The position numbers and the translations under genes are program-made. 35,721 bases of DNA. Origin: an uncultured Prevotellaceae bacterium (GTDB lineage Bacteria > Bacteroidota > Bacteroidia > Bacteroidales > Bacteroidaceae). Positions within the stretch are counted from its first letter, which is position 1, and each line of letters begins with the position of its first letter. The DNA lies in assembly GCA_945828295.1 (NCBI GenBank), contig CALZQV010000006.1, forward strand, positions 1 to 35,721, in the 5' to 3' direction. Positions 1 through 8,005 of the stretch are shown here, piece after piece. The notes below the pieces were generated by a model. The model ran no database searches. It was given only the letters and a program-made list of their open reading frames with translations, and was not told the DNA's origin.

Positions 1-30
1 TTCGTTGATAGAATTTTGTTTATATGCCAT
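1..30 (-). CDS. Possible 5' end of a truncated CDS running off the left edge (MAYKQNSINE...)
   Basis: ATG on the minus strand at 30..28 with an open frame to the window edge; only 10 codons visible. Confidence 0.25.
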   Translation of the reverse strand, partial: MAYKQNSINE

Positions 31-114
31 ATTATTATACTTTGACTATGCTAATGACCTATCATAAAGCATTCCCTGCTTTCGGCATACCTGTTCTTGA
101 TTATTCTGGAAACC

Positions 115-145
115 AAAAAGGGATCTGCCCAAGCGGACAGGTCCC
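115..145 (-). terminator. Rho-independent terminator of ppdK
   Basis: Inverted repeat GGGATCTGCCC-AAGC-GGACAGGTCCC (120-145); on the minus strand it is followed by TTTTT (119-115), just downstream of the ppdK stop. Confidence 0.75.
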
Positions 146-170
146 TTTATTAGGTATATTAGAGTGATAT

Positions 171-2891
171 TTACTCCTCAACGGCGGCCTGCGCCGCGGC
201 GAGGCGGGCGATGGGCACGCGGAAGGGCGAGCAAGAGGCGTAGTTGAGGCCAATCTTGGCGCAGAACTTGACGCTGGTGGGTTCACCACCGTGCTCACCG
301 CAGATGCCGGTGCGGAGGTTGGGACGAACCTGACGGCCCTTCTCGACGGCGTACTTCACGAGCTTGCCGACACCGTTTTGGTCGAGAACCTGGAAGGGGT
401 CAACCTTCAGAATCTTCTTCTCGAGGTATGCGGGCAGGAAGCTGGCGATGTCGTCGCGGCTGTAGCCGAAGGTCATCTGCGTGAGGTCGTTAGTACCGAA
501 CGAGAAGTACTCGGCTTCGGTGGCGATGCGGTCGGCGGTGAGGGCAGCACGAGGAATCTCAATCATGGTTCCGATTTCGAATTCTACCTCGATGCCGTAT
601 TCCTCGAATACTTCCTTAGCAACCTTCTGGATGATGGCCTTCTGCTGCTTCAGCTCGTAGAGGATACCAATCAGGGGCACCATGATTTCGGGTTTCGGGT
701 CGAAGCCTTCCTTCTTCAGTTCGCAGGCTGCGCTCAGGATGGCGCGTGTCTGCATGGCTGTGATTTCAGGGAAGGTGATGCCCAGACGGCAACCGCGGTG
801 GCCCAGCATGGGGTTGTTCTCGGCGAGAGAAGCGACGCGGCGCTGGATGGTCTGGAGGTCGACGCCCATTTCCTTAGCCATGGTCTCCTGGCCAGCGTGA
901 TCGTGGGGCACGAACTCGTGGAGAGGGGGATCGAGAAGGCGGATGTTGACGGGCAGTCCGTCCATAGCCTTGAGGATACCCTTGAAGTCAGCCTTCTGGT
1001 AGGGCAGCAACTTGGCCAGAGCCTTTTCGCGGCCCTCGGCGCTGTCGGCCAGAATCATCTGACGCATGGCGATAATCTTCTGGTCGTCGAAGAACATGTG
1101 CTCGGTACGTGTCAGACCGATACCCTTGGCACCGAATGCGCGAGCAACCTCGGCGTCGTGGGGAGTGTCGGCGTTGGTGCGAACCTGCAGCTTGGTGTAC
1201 TTGTCACAGAGGTCCATCAGTTCCTTGAAGTCGCCAGAGAGCTCAGCAGCCTTGGTGGGCACCTCGCCGGCATATACCTGACCGGTGGAACCGTTGATGC
1301 TGATGTAGTCGCCTTCCTTATATACTGTGCCGTCGATTTCAACAGTCTTGGCCTTGTAGTCAACGTTGAGGGAACCTACGCCGCTGACGCAGCACTTGCC
1401 CATACCACGAGCCACAACGGCTGCGTGAGAGGTCATACCGCCACGAGCGGTGAGGATACCTTCGGCAGCAGACATACCTGCGAGGTCTTCGGGGCTGGTC
1501 TCGATGCGGACGAGCACCACCTTGTGACCGTCGGCATGCCAAGCCTGTGCATCGTCGGCGTGGAATACGATCTGACCACAGCCGGCACCGGGGCTGGCGG
1601 GCAGACCCTGTGCGATGACCTTGGCCTGCGTGAGGGCCTTCTTGTCGAATATGGGGTGGAGCAGTTCGTCGAGCTTCTGGGGCTCGCAGCGCATGATGGC
1701 GGTCTTCTCGTCGATCATGCCCTCGTGGAGCAGGTCGATGGCAATCTTAACCATGGCGGCGCCGGTGCGCTTACCGTTACGGGTCTGCAGGAACCACAGC
1801 TTGCCTTCCTGTACGGTGAACTCCATATCCTGCATGTCGCGATAGTGCTTCTCGAGCTTGTCCTGCAGGGCGTCGAGCTGCTTGTAGATTTCGGGCATTG
1901 CCTCCTCCATTGAGGGATACTTGGCGGCGCGCTCTGCTTCGCTGATGCCTGCGCGCTCTGCCCAACGCTGGCTGCCCAGCTTGGTAATCTGCTGAGGAGT
2001 GCGGATGCCGGCTACGACGTCCTCACCCTGTGCGTTGACGAGGTATTCGCCATTGAATACGTTTTCACCGTTTGCGGCGTCGCGACTGAAGCATACGCCG
2101 GTGGCGCTGGTGTCGCCCATGTTTCCGAATACCATGGCCATAACGCTAACGGCTGTACCCCACTCGTCGGGTATGCCTTCCATCTTGCGGTAGAGGATGG
2201 CGCGCTCGTTCATCCAAGAGCGGAATACGGCGCAGATGGCGCCCCAGAGCTGTTCAACGGGGTCGTTGGGGAAGTCCTTGCCCGTGCGCTCCTTGATGGC
2301 CACCTTGAAGCGCTTCACGAGTTCCTTCAGTTCGTCGACGCTCAGGTCCTTGTCGAGCTTCACGCCACGAATGGCCTTCACCTGGTCGATGATTTCCTCG
2401 AACGGGTCGATGTCGGTCTTGTTCACGGGCTTCATCTCGAGCACCACGTCGCCGTACATCTGCACGAAGCGGCGATAGGAGTCGTAGACGAAGTGGGGGT
2501 TCTTGGTCTTTGCCACCATGCCCTCGGCAACCTCGTCGTTCAGACCCAGGTTGAGGATGGTGTCCATCATACCGGGCATCGAGGCACGAGCGCCCGAGCG
2601 AACGCTGACGAGCAGGGGGTTCTGGGCATCGCCGAACTTGCAGTTCATCAGGGTTTCGATGTGGCGAACGGCAGCCATCACGTCGTCGTTCAGCAGTTCC
2701 ATAATCTTCTCCTGACCAACCTCGTAGTACTCGTTACAAACGTCGGTGGTGATGGTGAAACCGGGAGGAACAGGCACGCCGATGTGGTTCATCTCGGCCA
2801 GGTTCGCACCCTTGCCACCCAGTGCCTCGCGCATCTGGGCATTACCTTCGGCCTTTCCGTTTCCGAAGGTGTAAACTCTCTTTTGACTCAT
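171..2891 (-). CDS. ppdK: Pyruvate, phosphate dikinase
   Basis: ORF with start at MSQKRVYTFGNGKAEG; contains GGKGANLAEM, GGMTSHAAVVARGMGKCCVSG (phospho-His domain) and FGTNDLTQMTFGYSRDD / GICGEHGG motifs. Confidence 0.97.
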   Translation of the reverse strand: MSQKRVYTFGNGKAEGNAQMREALGGKGANLAEMNHIGVPVPPGFTITTDVCNEYYEVGQEKIMELLNDDVMAAVRHIETLMNCKFGDAQNPLLVSVRSGARASMPGMMDTILNLGLNDEVAEGMVAKTKNPHFVYDSYRRFVQMYGDVVLEMKPVNKTDIDPFEEIIDQVKAIRGVKLDKDLSVDELKELVKRFKVAIKERTGKDFPNDPVEQLWGAICAVFRSWMNERAILYRKMEGIPDEWGTAVSVMAMVFGNMGDTSATGVCFSRDAANGENVFNGEYLVNAQGEDVVAGIRTPQQITKLGSQRWAERAGISEAERAAKYPSMEEAMPEIYKQLDALQDKLEKHYRDMQDMEFTVQEGKLWFLQTRNGKRTGAAMVKIAIDLLHEGMIDEKTAIMRCEPQKLDELLHPIFDKKALTQAKVIAQGLPASPGAGCGQIVFHADDAQAWHADGHKVVLVRIETSPEDLAGMSAAEGILTARGGMTSHAAVVARGMGKCCVSGVGSLNVDYKAKTVEIDGTVYKEGDYISINGSTGQVYAGEVPTKAAELSGDFKELMDLCDKYTKLQVRTNADTPHDAEVARAFGAKGIGLTRTEHMFFDDQKIIAMRQMILADSAEGREKALAKLLPYQKADFKGILKAMDGLPVNIRLLDPPLHEFVPHDHAGQETMAKEMGVDLQTIQRRVASLAENNPMLGHRGCRLGITFPEITAMQTRAILSAACELKKEGFDPKPEIMVPLIGILYELKQQKAIIQKVAKEVFEEYGIEVEFEIGTMIEIPRAALTADRIATEAEYFSFGTNDLTQMTFGYSRDDIASFLPAYLEKKILKVDPFQVLDQNGVGKLVKYAVEKGRQVRPNLRTGICGEHGGEPTSVKFCAKIGLNYASCSPFRVPIARLAAAQAAVEE

Positions 2892-2933
2892 GTTAGTAAG
2901 TATAAAATTTGTGTTACCTAATATGTTTGCCTG

Positions 2934-2964
2934 CAAAGATACAAAAATGGAACGAATGTGCAAA
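2934..2964 (-). promoter_or_regulatory. Bacteroidetes-type promoter of ppdK
   Basis: Minus strand TTTTG-N19-TATCTTTG (plus: CAAAGATA 2934-2941, CAAAA 2961-2965). Confidence 0.7.
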
Positions 2965-2990
2965 ATTTCTCCCCTTTAATATTTAAGATT

Positions 2991-3240
2991 ATGATGTGTC
3001 GAAAGCGTCGCTGCATCGACGGGACCTCGACAATGCATCGACGAGGCTCCATCCATGCGTCGACGAGGCTCCATCCATGCGTCGACGAGGCTCCGTCAAT
3101 GCGTCGACGAGCCCCCGTCGTTGCCAAGGCGCGCACGCGTGAGAAGCGTCGCGAGCGAAGGAACAACGCGTCGCGAGCGAAGGAACAACGCGTCGCGAGC
3201 GAGGGAACAACGCGTCGCGAGAACGGCGCCATAGCTTCAC
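2991..3240. repeat. Degenerate GC-rich tandem array, 22-bp period (array A), between divergent genes
   Basis: Unit starts at 2991, 3013, 3035, 3057, 3079, 3101, 3123, (+23) 3146, 3168, 3190, 3212, 3234. Sub-block 1 GCGTCGACGAGGCTCCATCCAT, sub-block 2 GCGTCGCGAGCGAAGGAACAAC. Confidence 0.92.
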
Positions 3241-3303
3241 GCGCACGGACAATATATTAAGGTAAGGGAAAAAACACGCTAAATTTCCCATCATTTTTCT
3301 TGC

Positions 3304-3330
3304 TTTGTATCTGAAATTTAACTATCTTTG
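3304..3330 (+). promoter_or_regulatory. Bacteroidetes-type promoter for the 3436 gene
   Basis: TTTG 3304-3307 and TATCTTTG 3323-3330 (15-nt spacer, slightly short). Confidence 0.5.
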
Positions 3331-3362
3331 CGATACTGAAACACATTTTTCATTAATCACGC

Positions 3363-3419
3363 GTCCCACGGGGATAAAAGGGCTCACCCCCGACGGACCT
3401 AATACTAACTTGAGAGCCC
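3363..3419 (+). promoter_or_regulatory. Candidate H-type pseudoknot in the 5' leader
   Basis: Stem 1 GUCC(3363-3366)/GGAC(3395-3398) plus CGGGG(3369-3373)/CCCCG(3388-3392); loop GGGCUC(3380-3385) pairs with GAGCCC(3414-3419); start codon at 3436. Confidence 0.55.
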
Positions 3420-3435
3420 GACACAAGAATACATT

Positions 3436-3873
3436 ATGGCAAACCTGAAATCTGGCCTGATTCTGAGAGAAGACGAAAACTTGGTAATGGAACTGGAAGC
3501 CGAGTTGTGGGCAACGAGCATGAATCCCCTGGCACGTCTGTGGGGCAGCATCGTGCGCATCATCAACCTTATCCTGGGCAACAAGCGCAAGGGCTTCATC
3601 GTCATCACCGACAAGCGTGTGATGGAAATCACCCAGTTCAAGGCCCTGTGGGTACTGAATGCCGGCAAGGACGTGAAGTATGTGCTCCCCAGCAGCGTGA
3701 AGGAAGTAGGCTACACCAAAGAGGGCACCTGCTTCGGATGCTTCTGCCAGCAGTACGACCTCTACTACGAGTCGTTCACACAGCGCACCAGTGTTATGCT
3801 TCCCGTTCAGGGAGAGGCTGAGGCTCAGCGCGTAGTAGATTCATTCTACAAGGCCATCTCTGCAGCTCAATAA
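3436..3873 (+). CDS. Small PH-like (bacterial PH domain type) conserved hypothetical protein
   Basis: 145-aa ORF; pattern 'KRKGFIVITDKRVMEITQFKALWVLNAGKDVKYVLPSSVKEVGY' resembles bacterial PH-domain proteins. Confidence 0.7.
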   Translation: MANLKSGLILREDENLVMELEAELWATSMNPLARLWGSIVRIINLILGNKRKGFIVITDKRVMEITQFKALWVLNAGKDVKYVLPSSVKEVGYTKEGTCFGCFCQQYDLYYESFTQRTSVMLPVQGEAEAQRVVDSFYKAISAAQ

Positions 3874-3882
3874 ACGTACGGC

Positions 3883-4329
3883 ATGGGACATCGGAAGCAC
3901 AGCATTTCCACGTTTCCGAGATTCCTTTATCTCAACAGCTATGCCTTCCTCCTCCTCGCGATGGGGGTGGGCATAGCTATTGTTCCCTGTTACAGGATGG
4001 GCGGATGGTGGTTTGTCGTGCCGCAGGCCATAGTCGCCCTGACATGCCTCAAGGGCGCATGGCGCATACTGCACTCATGGGGCGACAAGAAGCGCAAGTA
4101 CCACGTGCTGATGGAACGCAACACCCCCACCCTTCGCCCCGAGACCTTCAGAGAATACATGCAGGCCCCCTGCGGCAGGCTACTCACTAAGACGGTGCTC
4201 TACGACCTGGGAAAGCGTGAGGCTTACCGCGAGCTGAAAGCACTGGAAGAGCCGCTGCCCCGCCGGCTGAGGAAAGCCTGCAAACCACAGAAAACGACTA
4301 TCTACATCAACAAAGACTTCCAACCATGA
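3883..4329 (+). CDS. Hypothetical membrane protein
   Basis: 148-aa ORF with two hydrophobic N-terminal segments; ATGA overlap with the next ORF. Confidence 0.65.
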   Translation: MGHRKHSISTFPRFLYLNSYAFLLLAMGVGIAIVPCYRMGGWWFVVPQAIVALTCLKGAWRILHSWGDKKRKYHVLMERNTPTLRPETFREYMQAPCGRLLTKTVLYDLGKREAYRELKALEEPLPRRLRKACKPQKTTIYINKDFQP

Positions 4330-4967
4330 GTATCTTTCTCGTCATCCTCTTCGTCCTGCTGGTTCCGGCCTGCGCCGCAGCATTTGTCCACTACCTTGTG
4401 CGCCCCATGGAAAAGTCCACCCACAAAACGATGCTCTACGTGCTGAGCATAGGGGGTGCCGTGCTGTTCGACGTGCTGCTGGTGCTCACGGCCCTGATTC
4501 CGGGCAAGGCCGAAACGTTTCTCTCCAGCGGCATCGCCAAGATAGAGGGAAACATCAACAACATCTCGCCCGACTATGCCTACCAGGAACTGGACACGGC
4601 ACAAATAAAGACGCTGCTCTCGGACAGCAAGCAGATAGAGTCGTACCTCAAGACCAACGACGGGGCACGACTGGTTGTCCGCCTCATCGGCGTGCATGCC
4701 TACATCGACTACCTGGAGTCGTTCACCAACTCTATGGACAGCAACCTGCAGGAGATGCAGGAACAGCACACGCCCGTCACCCTGCACAACGTCTTCACGC
4801 ACATACAGGAGAAAAGCCGCCAACCCATATTGCATGCCACCAAGACGCTGGAAATCCTGCTCCTGGTAGCGATGTTCATCTACGCAGGATTCTTGCTTTT
4901 CAGCTATTTCAGCATGAAACGGGGGTGGGACTCCGAGGCGTCGGTGACCCTGGGAGAGGATGTCTGA
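4326..4967 (+). CDS. Hypothetical membrane protein with N- and C-terminal TM segments
   Basis: 213-aa ORF, co-directional and overlapping the previous ORF. Confidence 0.7.
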   Translation: MSIFLVILFVLLVPACAAAFVHYLVRPMEKSTHKTMLYVLSIGGAVLFDVLLVLTALIPGKAETFLSSGIAKIEGNINNISPDYAYQELDTAQIKTLLSDSKQIESYLKTNDGARLVVRLIGVHAYIDYLESFTNSMDSNLQEMQEQHTPVTLHNVFTHIQEKSRQPILHATKTLEILLLVAMFIYAGFLLFSYFSMKRGWDSEASVTLGEDV

Positions 4968-4973
4968 ACGACT

Positions 4974-5615
4974 ATGAAGAAGAAAGAACTATACGAGCAA
5001 GTGACGGCCTACTTCATGCAGGCCATGCCCGAGGCGAAGACGGAACTGCACTACGGCAACAACTTCCAGCTGCTGGTGGCCGTGATGCTGAGTGCCCAGT
5101 GCACCGACCGGCGCGTGAACATGGTCACCCCGCGCCTGTTTGAGGACTACCCCACCGCCGAAGCCATGGCCGAGGCCACTCCCGAGGTGCTGCTCGACTA
5201 CATCGGTTCCGTCTCCTACCCCAACAGCAAGGCTGCCCACCTGGTTGCCACGGCAAAGATGCTACAGGCTGAATATCAGGGCGAAGTGCCCAGCACGCTG
5301 GAGGAACTGACAAGGTTGCCCGGCGTGGGGCGGAAGACGGCCAACGTGGTGCAGAGCGTGGCCTTCCAGAAGGCAGCAATGGCGGTGGACACACACGTCT
5401 TCCGCGTCTCCCACCGCATAGGCCTGGTGCCCGCCCGATGCACAACCCCCTACGCCGTCGAGCGCGAACTGGTGCGCAACATCCCCAAGGAACTCATCAC
5501 CCGCGCCCACCACTGGCTCATCCTCCACGGACGCTACGTCTGCCAGGCCCGCCGCCCCAAGTGTGAGCAATGCGGCCTGCGCCCCTACTGCGAGAGGAAT
5601 TTAAGAAAATTGTAG
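4974..5615 (+). CDS. nth: Endonuclease III
   Basis: MLSAQCTDRRVN, LPGVGRKTANVV HhH motif, VDTHVFRVSHRIGL, and 4Fe-4S C-X6-C-X2-C-X5-C at the C-terminus. Confidence 0.96.
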   Translation: MKKKELYEQVTAYFMQAMPEAKTELHYGNNFQLLVAVMLSAQCTDRRVNMVTPRLFEDYPTAEAMAEATPEVLLDYIGSVSYPNSKAAHLVATAKMLQAEYQGEVPSTLEELTRLPGVGRKTANVVQSVAFQKAAMAVDTHVFRVSHRIGLVPARCTTPYAVERELVRNIPKELITRAHHWLILHGRYVCQARRPKCEQCGLRPYCERNLRKL

Positions 5616-5625
5616 ACAAGAGATA

Positions 5626-5655
5626 TTGACATTGAGAATAATTTTCGTATCTTTG
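5626..5655 (+). promoter_or_regulatory. Bacteroidetes-type promoter of pgk
   Basis: TTG 5626-5628, about 19 nt, TATCTTTG 5648-5655. Confidence 0.65.
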
Positions 5656-5725
5656 CCGACGTAAACAGACAAAGCCACGAAACGTCAAATACTACACAAA
5701 TAAAAAACAACTAAATCTACAAGTT

Positions 5726-6994
5726 ATGACAATCAAAGATTTCAATTTTGCCGGCAAGAAGGCAATCGTGCGTGTAGACTTCAACGTGCCCCTCGACGGC
5801 AACGGCAACATCACCGACGACACCCGCATCCGTGGTGCCCTGCCCACCCTGAAGCACATCCTCGCCCAAGGCGGCGCTCTCATCATCATGAGCCACATGG
5901 GCAAGCCCAAGGGCAAGGTTAACCCCAAGCTCTCGCTGGGCCAAATCAAGGACGCCGTTGCAAAGGCACTGGGAGCCGACGTGAAGTTCGCCCCCGACTG
6001 TGCTAAGGCTCAGGCCGAAGCCGCTGCCCTGAAGGCTGGCGAAGTGCTGCTGCTCGAGAACCTGCGCTACTATCCCGAAGAGGAAGGCAAGCCCGTGGGC
6101 ATCGACAAGGAAGACCCCGCCTACGAAGAGGCTAAGAAAGCCATGAAGGCAAGCCAGAAGGAATTTGCCAAGACACTGGCTTCATACGCCGACTGCTACG
6201 TGATGGACGCCTTCGGCACCGCACACCGCAAGCACGCCTCAACGGCCGTCATCGCCGACTACTTCGACGTCGACCACAAGATGCTCGGCTTCCTCATGGA
6301 GAAGGAGGTAGAGGCCGTCGACAACGTGCTGAACAACATCAAGCGCCCCTTCGTGGCCATCATGGGCGGCTCCAAGGTGAGCACCAAGATTGGTATCATC
6401 GAGAACCTGCTGGGCAAGGTCGACAAGCTCATCCTCTGCGGTGGCATGACCTACACATTTGCCAAGGCTCACGGCGGCGAAATCGGCGAGAGCATCGTCG
6501 AGCTGGACAAGCTGGACGTAGCCCTGGGCGTAGAGGAACTGGCTAAGAAGAACGGCGTGGAACTCGTACTGGGCACCGACTCTGTCTGCTGCACCGGTTA
6601 TGACTTCTCCACGTTCAGCGTGAAGCCCGGAGCACAAATCAAGACATTCCCCTCAAACGCCATCGAGGCAGGTTGGGACGGCCTCGACGCTGGTCCCGAA
6701 AGCCGTGAGAAGTTCGCCAAGGCCATCGAAGGCGCAAAGACCATCCTCTGGAACGGTCCTGCCGGATGCTTCGAGTGTGACGAGTTCACCGCAGGCTCTC
6801 GTGCCGTAGGCGAAGCAGTGGCCAAGGCAACTGCCGAAGGCGCCTTCTCGCTCATCGGCGGTGGCGACAGCGTAGCCTGCGTCCACAAATTCGGTCTGGA
6901 AGACAAGGTTAGCTACATCTCAACCGGTGGTGGTGCCCTGCTCGAGGCCATCGAGGGCAAAGTGCTTCCCGGCGTAGCTGCCATCAAGGGATAA
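5726..6994 (+). CDS. pgk: Phosphoglycerate kinase
   Basis: [48 protein letters not shown]...STGGGALLE. Confidence 0.97.
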   Translation: MTIKDFNFAGKKAIVRVDFNVPLDGNGNITDDTRIRGALPTLKHILAQGGALIIMSHMGKPKGKVNPKLSLGQIKDAVAKALGADVKFAPDCAKAQAEAAALKAGEVLLLENLRYYPEEEGKPVGIDKEDPAYEEAKKAMKASQKEFAKTLASYADCYVMDAFGTAHRKHASTAVIADYFDVDHKMLGFLMEKEVEAVDNVLNNIKRPFVAIMGGSKVSTKIGIIENLLGKVDKLILCGGMTYTFAKAHGGEIGESIVELDKLDVALGVEELAKKNGVELVLGTDSVCCTGYDFSTFSVKPGAQIKTFPSNAIEAGWDGLDAGPESREKFAKAIEGAKTILWNGPAGCFECDEFTAGSRAVGEAVAKATAEGAFSLIGGGDSVACVHKFGLEDKVSYISTGGGALLEAIEGKVLPGVAAIKG

Positions 6995-7008
6995 CCCCCA
7001 AATATCTT

Positions 7009-7075
7009 AAAGTAAAAAGTAAAAAGTAGGAATCACATGAAACACCGTGCATTTTTACTTTTTACTTTTTGCTTT
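7009..7075 (+). promoter_or_regulatory. Long inverted repeat bracketing the start codon of the downstream lipoprotein gene
   Basis: AAAAAGTAAAAAGTA (7014-7028) is perfectly complementary to TACTTTTTACTTTTT (7056-7070), extendable to about 20 bp with one G-U; ATG (7037) lies in the loop. Confidence 0.7.
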
Positions 7076-8005
7076 TTATTAGCGTTCGCCGCATGCCAGA
7101 AACAGGTCGAGACCATCTCGCCCGAAGAACTGGCAAGGCGCGACTCACTGGCGCTGCACGTAGCCGTGATGCCCGTCCTCGACTGCCTTCCCATCTACTA
7201 TGCCCAACAATGCGGAATGTTTGAGAGCGAAGGGCTCGACGTGCGACTCCACGAATACCTGTCGCAGATGGATTGCGACACCGCACTCCAGTTCAGCCAC
7301 GCCCAAGTGGCCTACACCGACATCATGCGCCTGCTCCAAATGAGCGACAACACCAGCGCCATAGTCACCCTGCAAGGCAAAATGAGCCTGCTGACGGCAC
7401 GCACCAAACGCATCCGCCAGCTCAAGCACCTGGGCGAACGCCTTGTGGCTCTCGACCGCCTGAGTGCTACCGACTACTGGAGCGACCAGCTCATGGAGGA
7501 GGCTGGGTTGGACATAAACGACATCTATCGCCCCCAAATCAACGACATACAGCTGCGCACGACCATGCTCACGGAACAGCTCGTCGATGCCGCCCTGTTG
7601 CCAGAGCCCTACGCCACACAGGCCGAAATGCAGGGCAACCGCCGGCTGCGCTCCAGGCTGGAGGGCGACTCACTGCCCCACTTCACCTGCCTGGCAATCC
7701 AGCGCCCAGTCCTCGCCGACACGATGCGCCACCGGCAAATCAAGCAATTCCTTGCCGCCGTCGCCAAGGCCGCCAGGCAGATGAACAGCGCAGAATGCCA
7801 AGAAGACTCCATCCGCAACATTCTGAAAATCCAATACGCCCTGCCGGGCTCCGTTGCCGACTCCCTGAAGTTTACCCGCTTCCCCGCCCCGCGGGAGGCA
7901 AAGGCAAAGGATATCGACGAGGCCGTCAGATGGCTCACAAAACGCGAGCGCGCACCGAAGAAACAACGACGCGACTCGCTGCTGTGCAACCCTATGGAAC
8001 CATGA
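7037..8005 (+). CDS. Lipoprotein resembling ABC transporter substrate-binding (NMT1/TauA-like) proteins
   Basis: Signal peptide with lipobox (FLLAFAAC); 'LDCLPIYYAQQCGMFESEGLDVRLHEY' typical of NMT1-like SBPs. Confidence 0.75.
   Translation: MKHRAFLLFTFCFLLAFAACQKQVETISPEELARRDSLALHVAVMPVLDCLPIYYAQQCGMFESEGLDVRLHEYLSQMDCDTALQFSHAQVAYTDIMRLLQMSDNTSAIVTLQGKMSLLTARTKRIRQLKHLGERLVALDRLSATDYWSDQLMEEAGLDINDIYRPQINDIQLRTTMLTEQLVDAALLPEPYATQAEMQGNRRLRSRLEGDSLPHFTCLAIQRPVLADTMRHRQIKQFLAAVAKAARQMNSAECQEDSIRNILKIQYALPGSVADSLKFTRFPAPREAKAKDIDEAVRWLTKRERAPKKQRRDSLLCNPMEP

Noticed and set aside
291-1913. 540-aa plus-strand ORF antisense to ppdK
   Set aside because: Mirror ORF of a strongly coding GC-rich gene; no recognisable domain; ppdK motifs are unambiguous on the other strand
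2991-3240. Array A as a CRISPR array
   Set aside because: No repeat-spacer alternation: units are contiguous with 22-bp period and no unique spacers; no cas genes in the window
2918-3294. ORFs of 100-104 aa across array A on both strands
   Set aside because: Generated by the 22-bp repeat; low-complexity Arg/Ser-rich translation with no conserved features
7273-8001. N-terminal extension of the 950-aa ORF in the TPR gene frame
   Set aside because: Upstream part overlaps the lipoprotein gene in another frame and is low-complexity; the real start is the ATGA-coupled ATG at 8002
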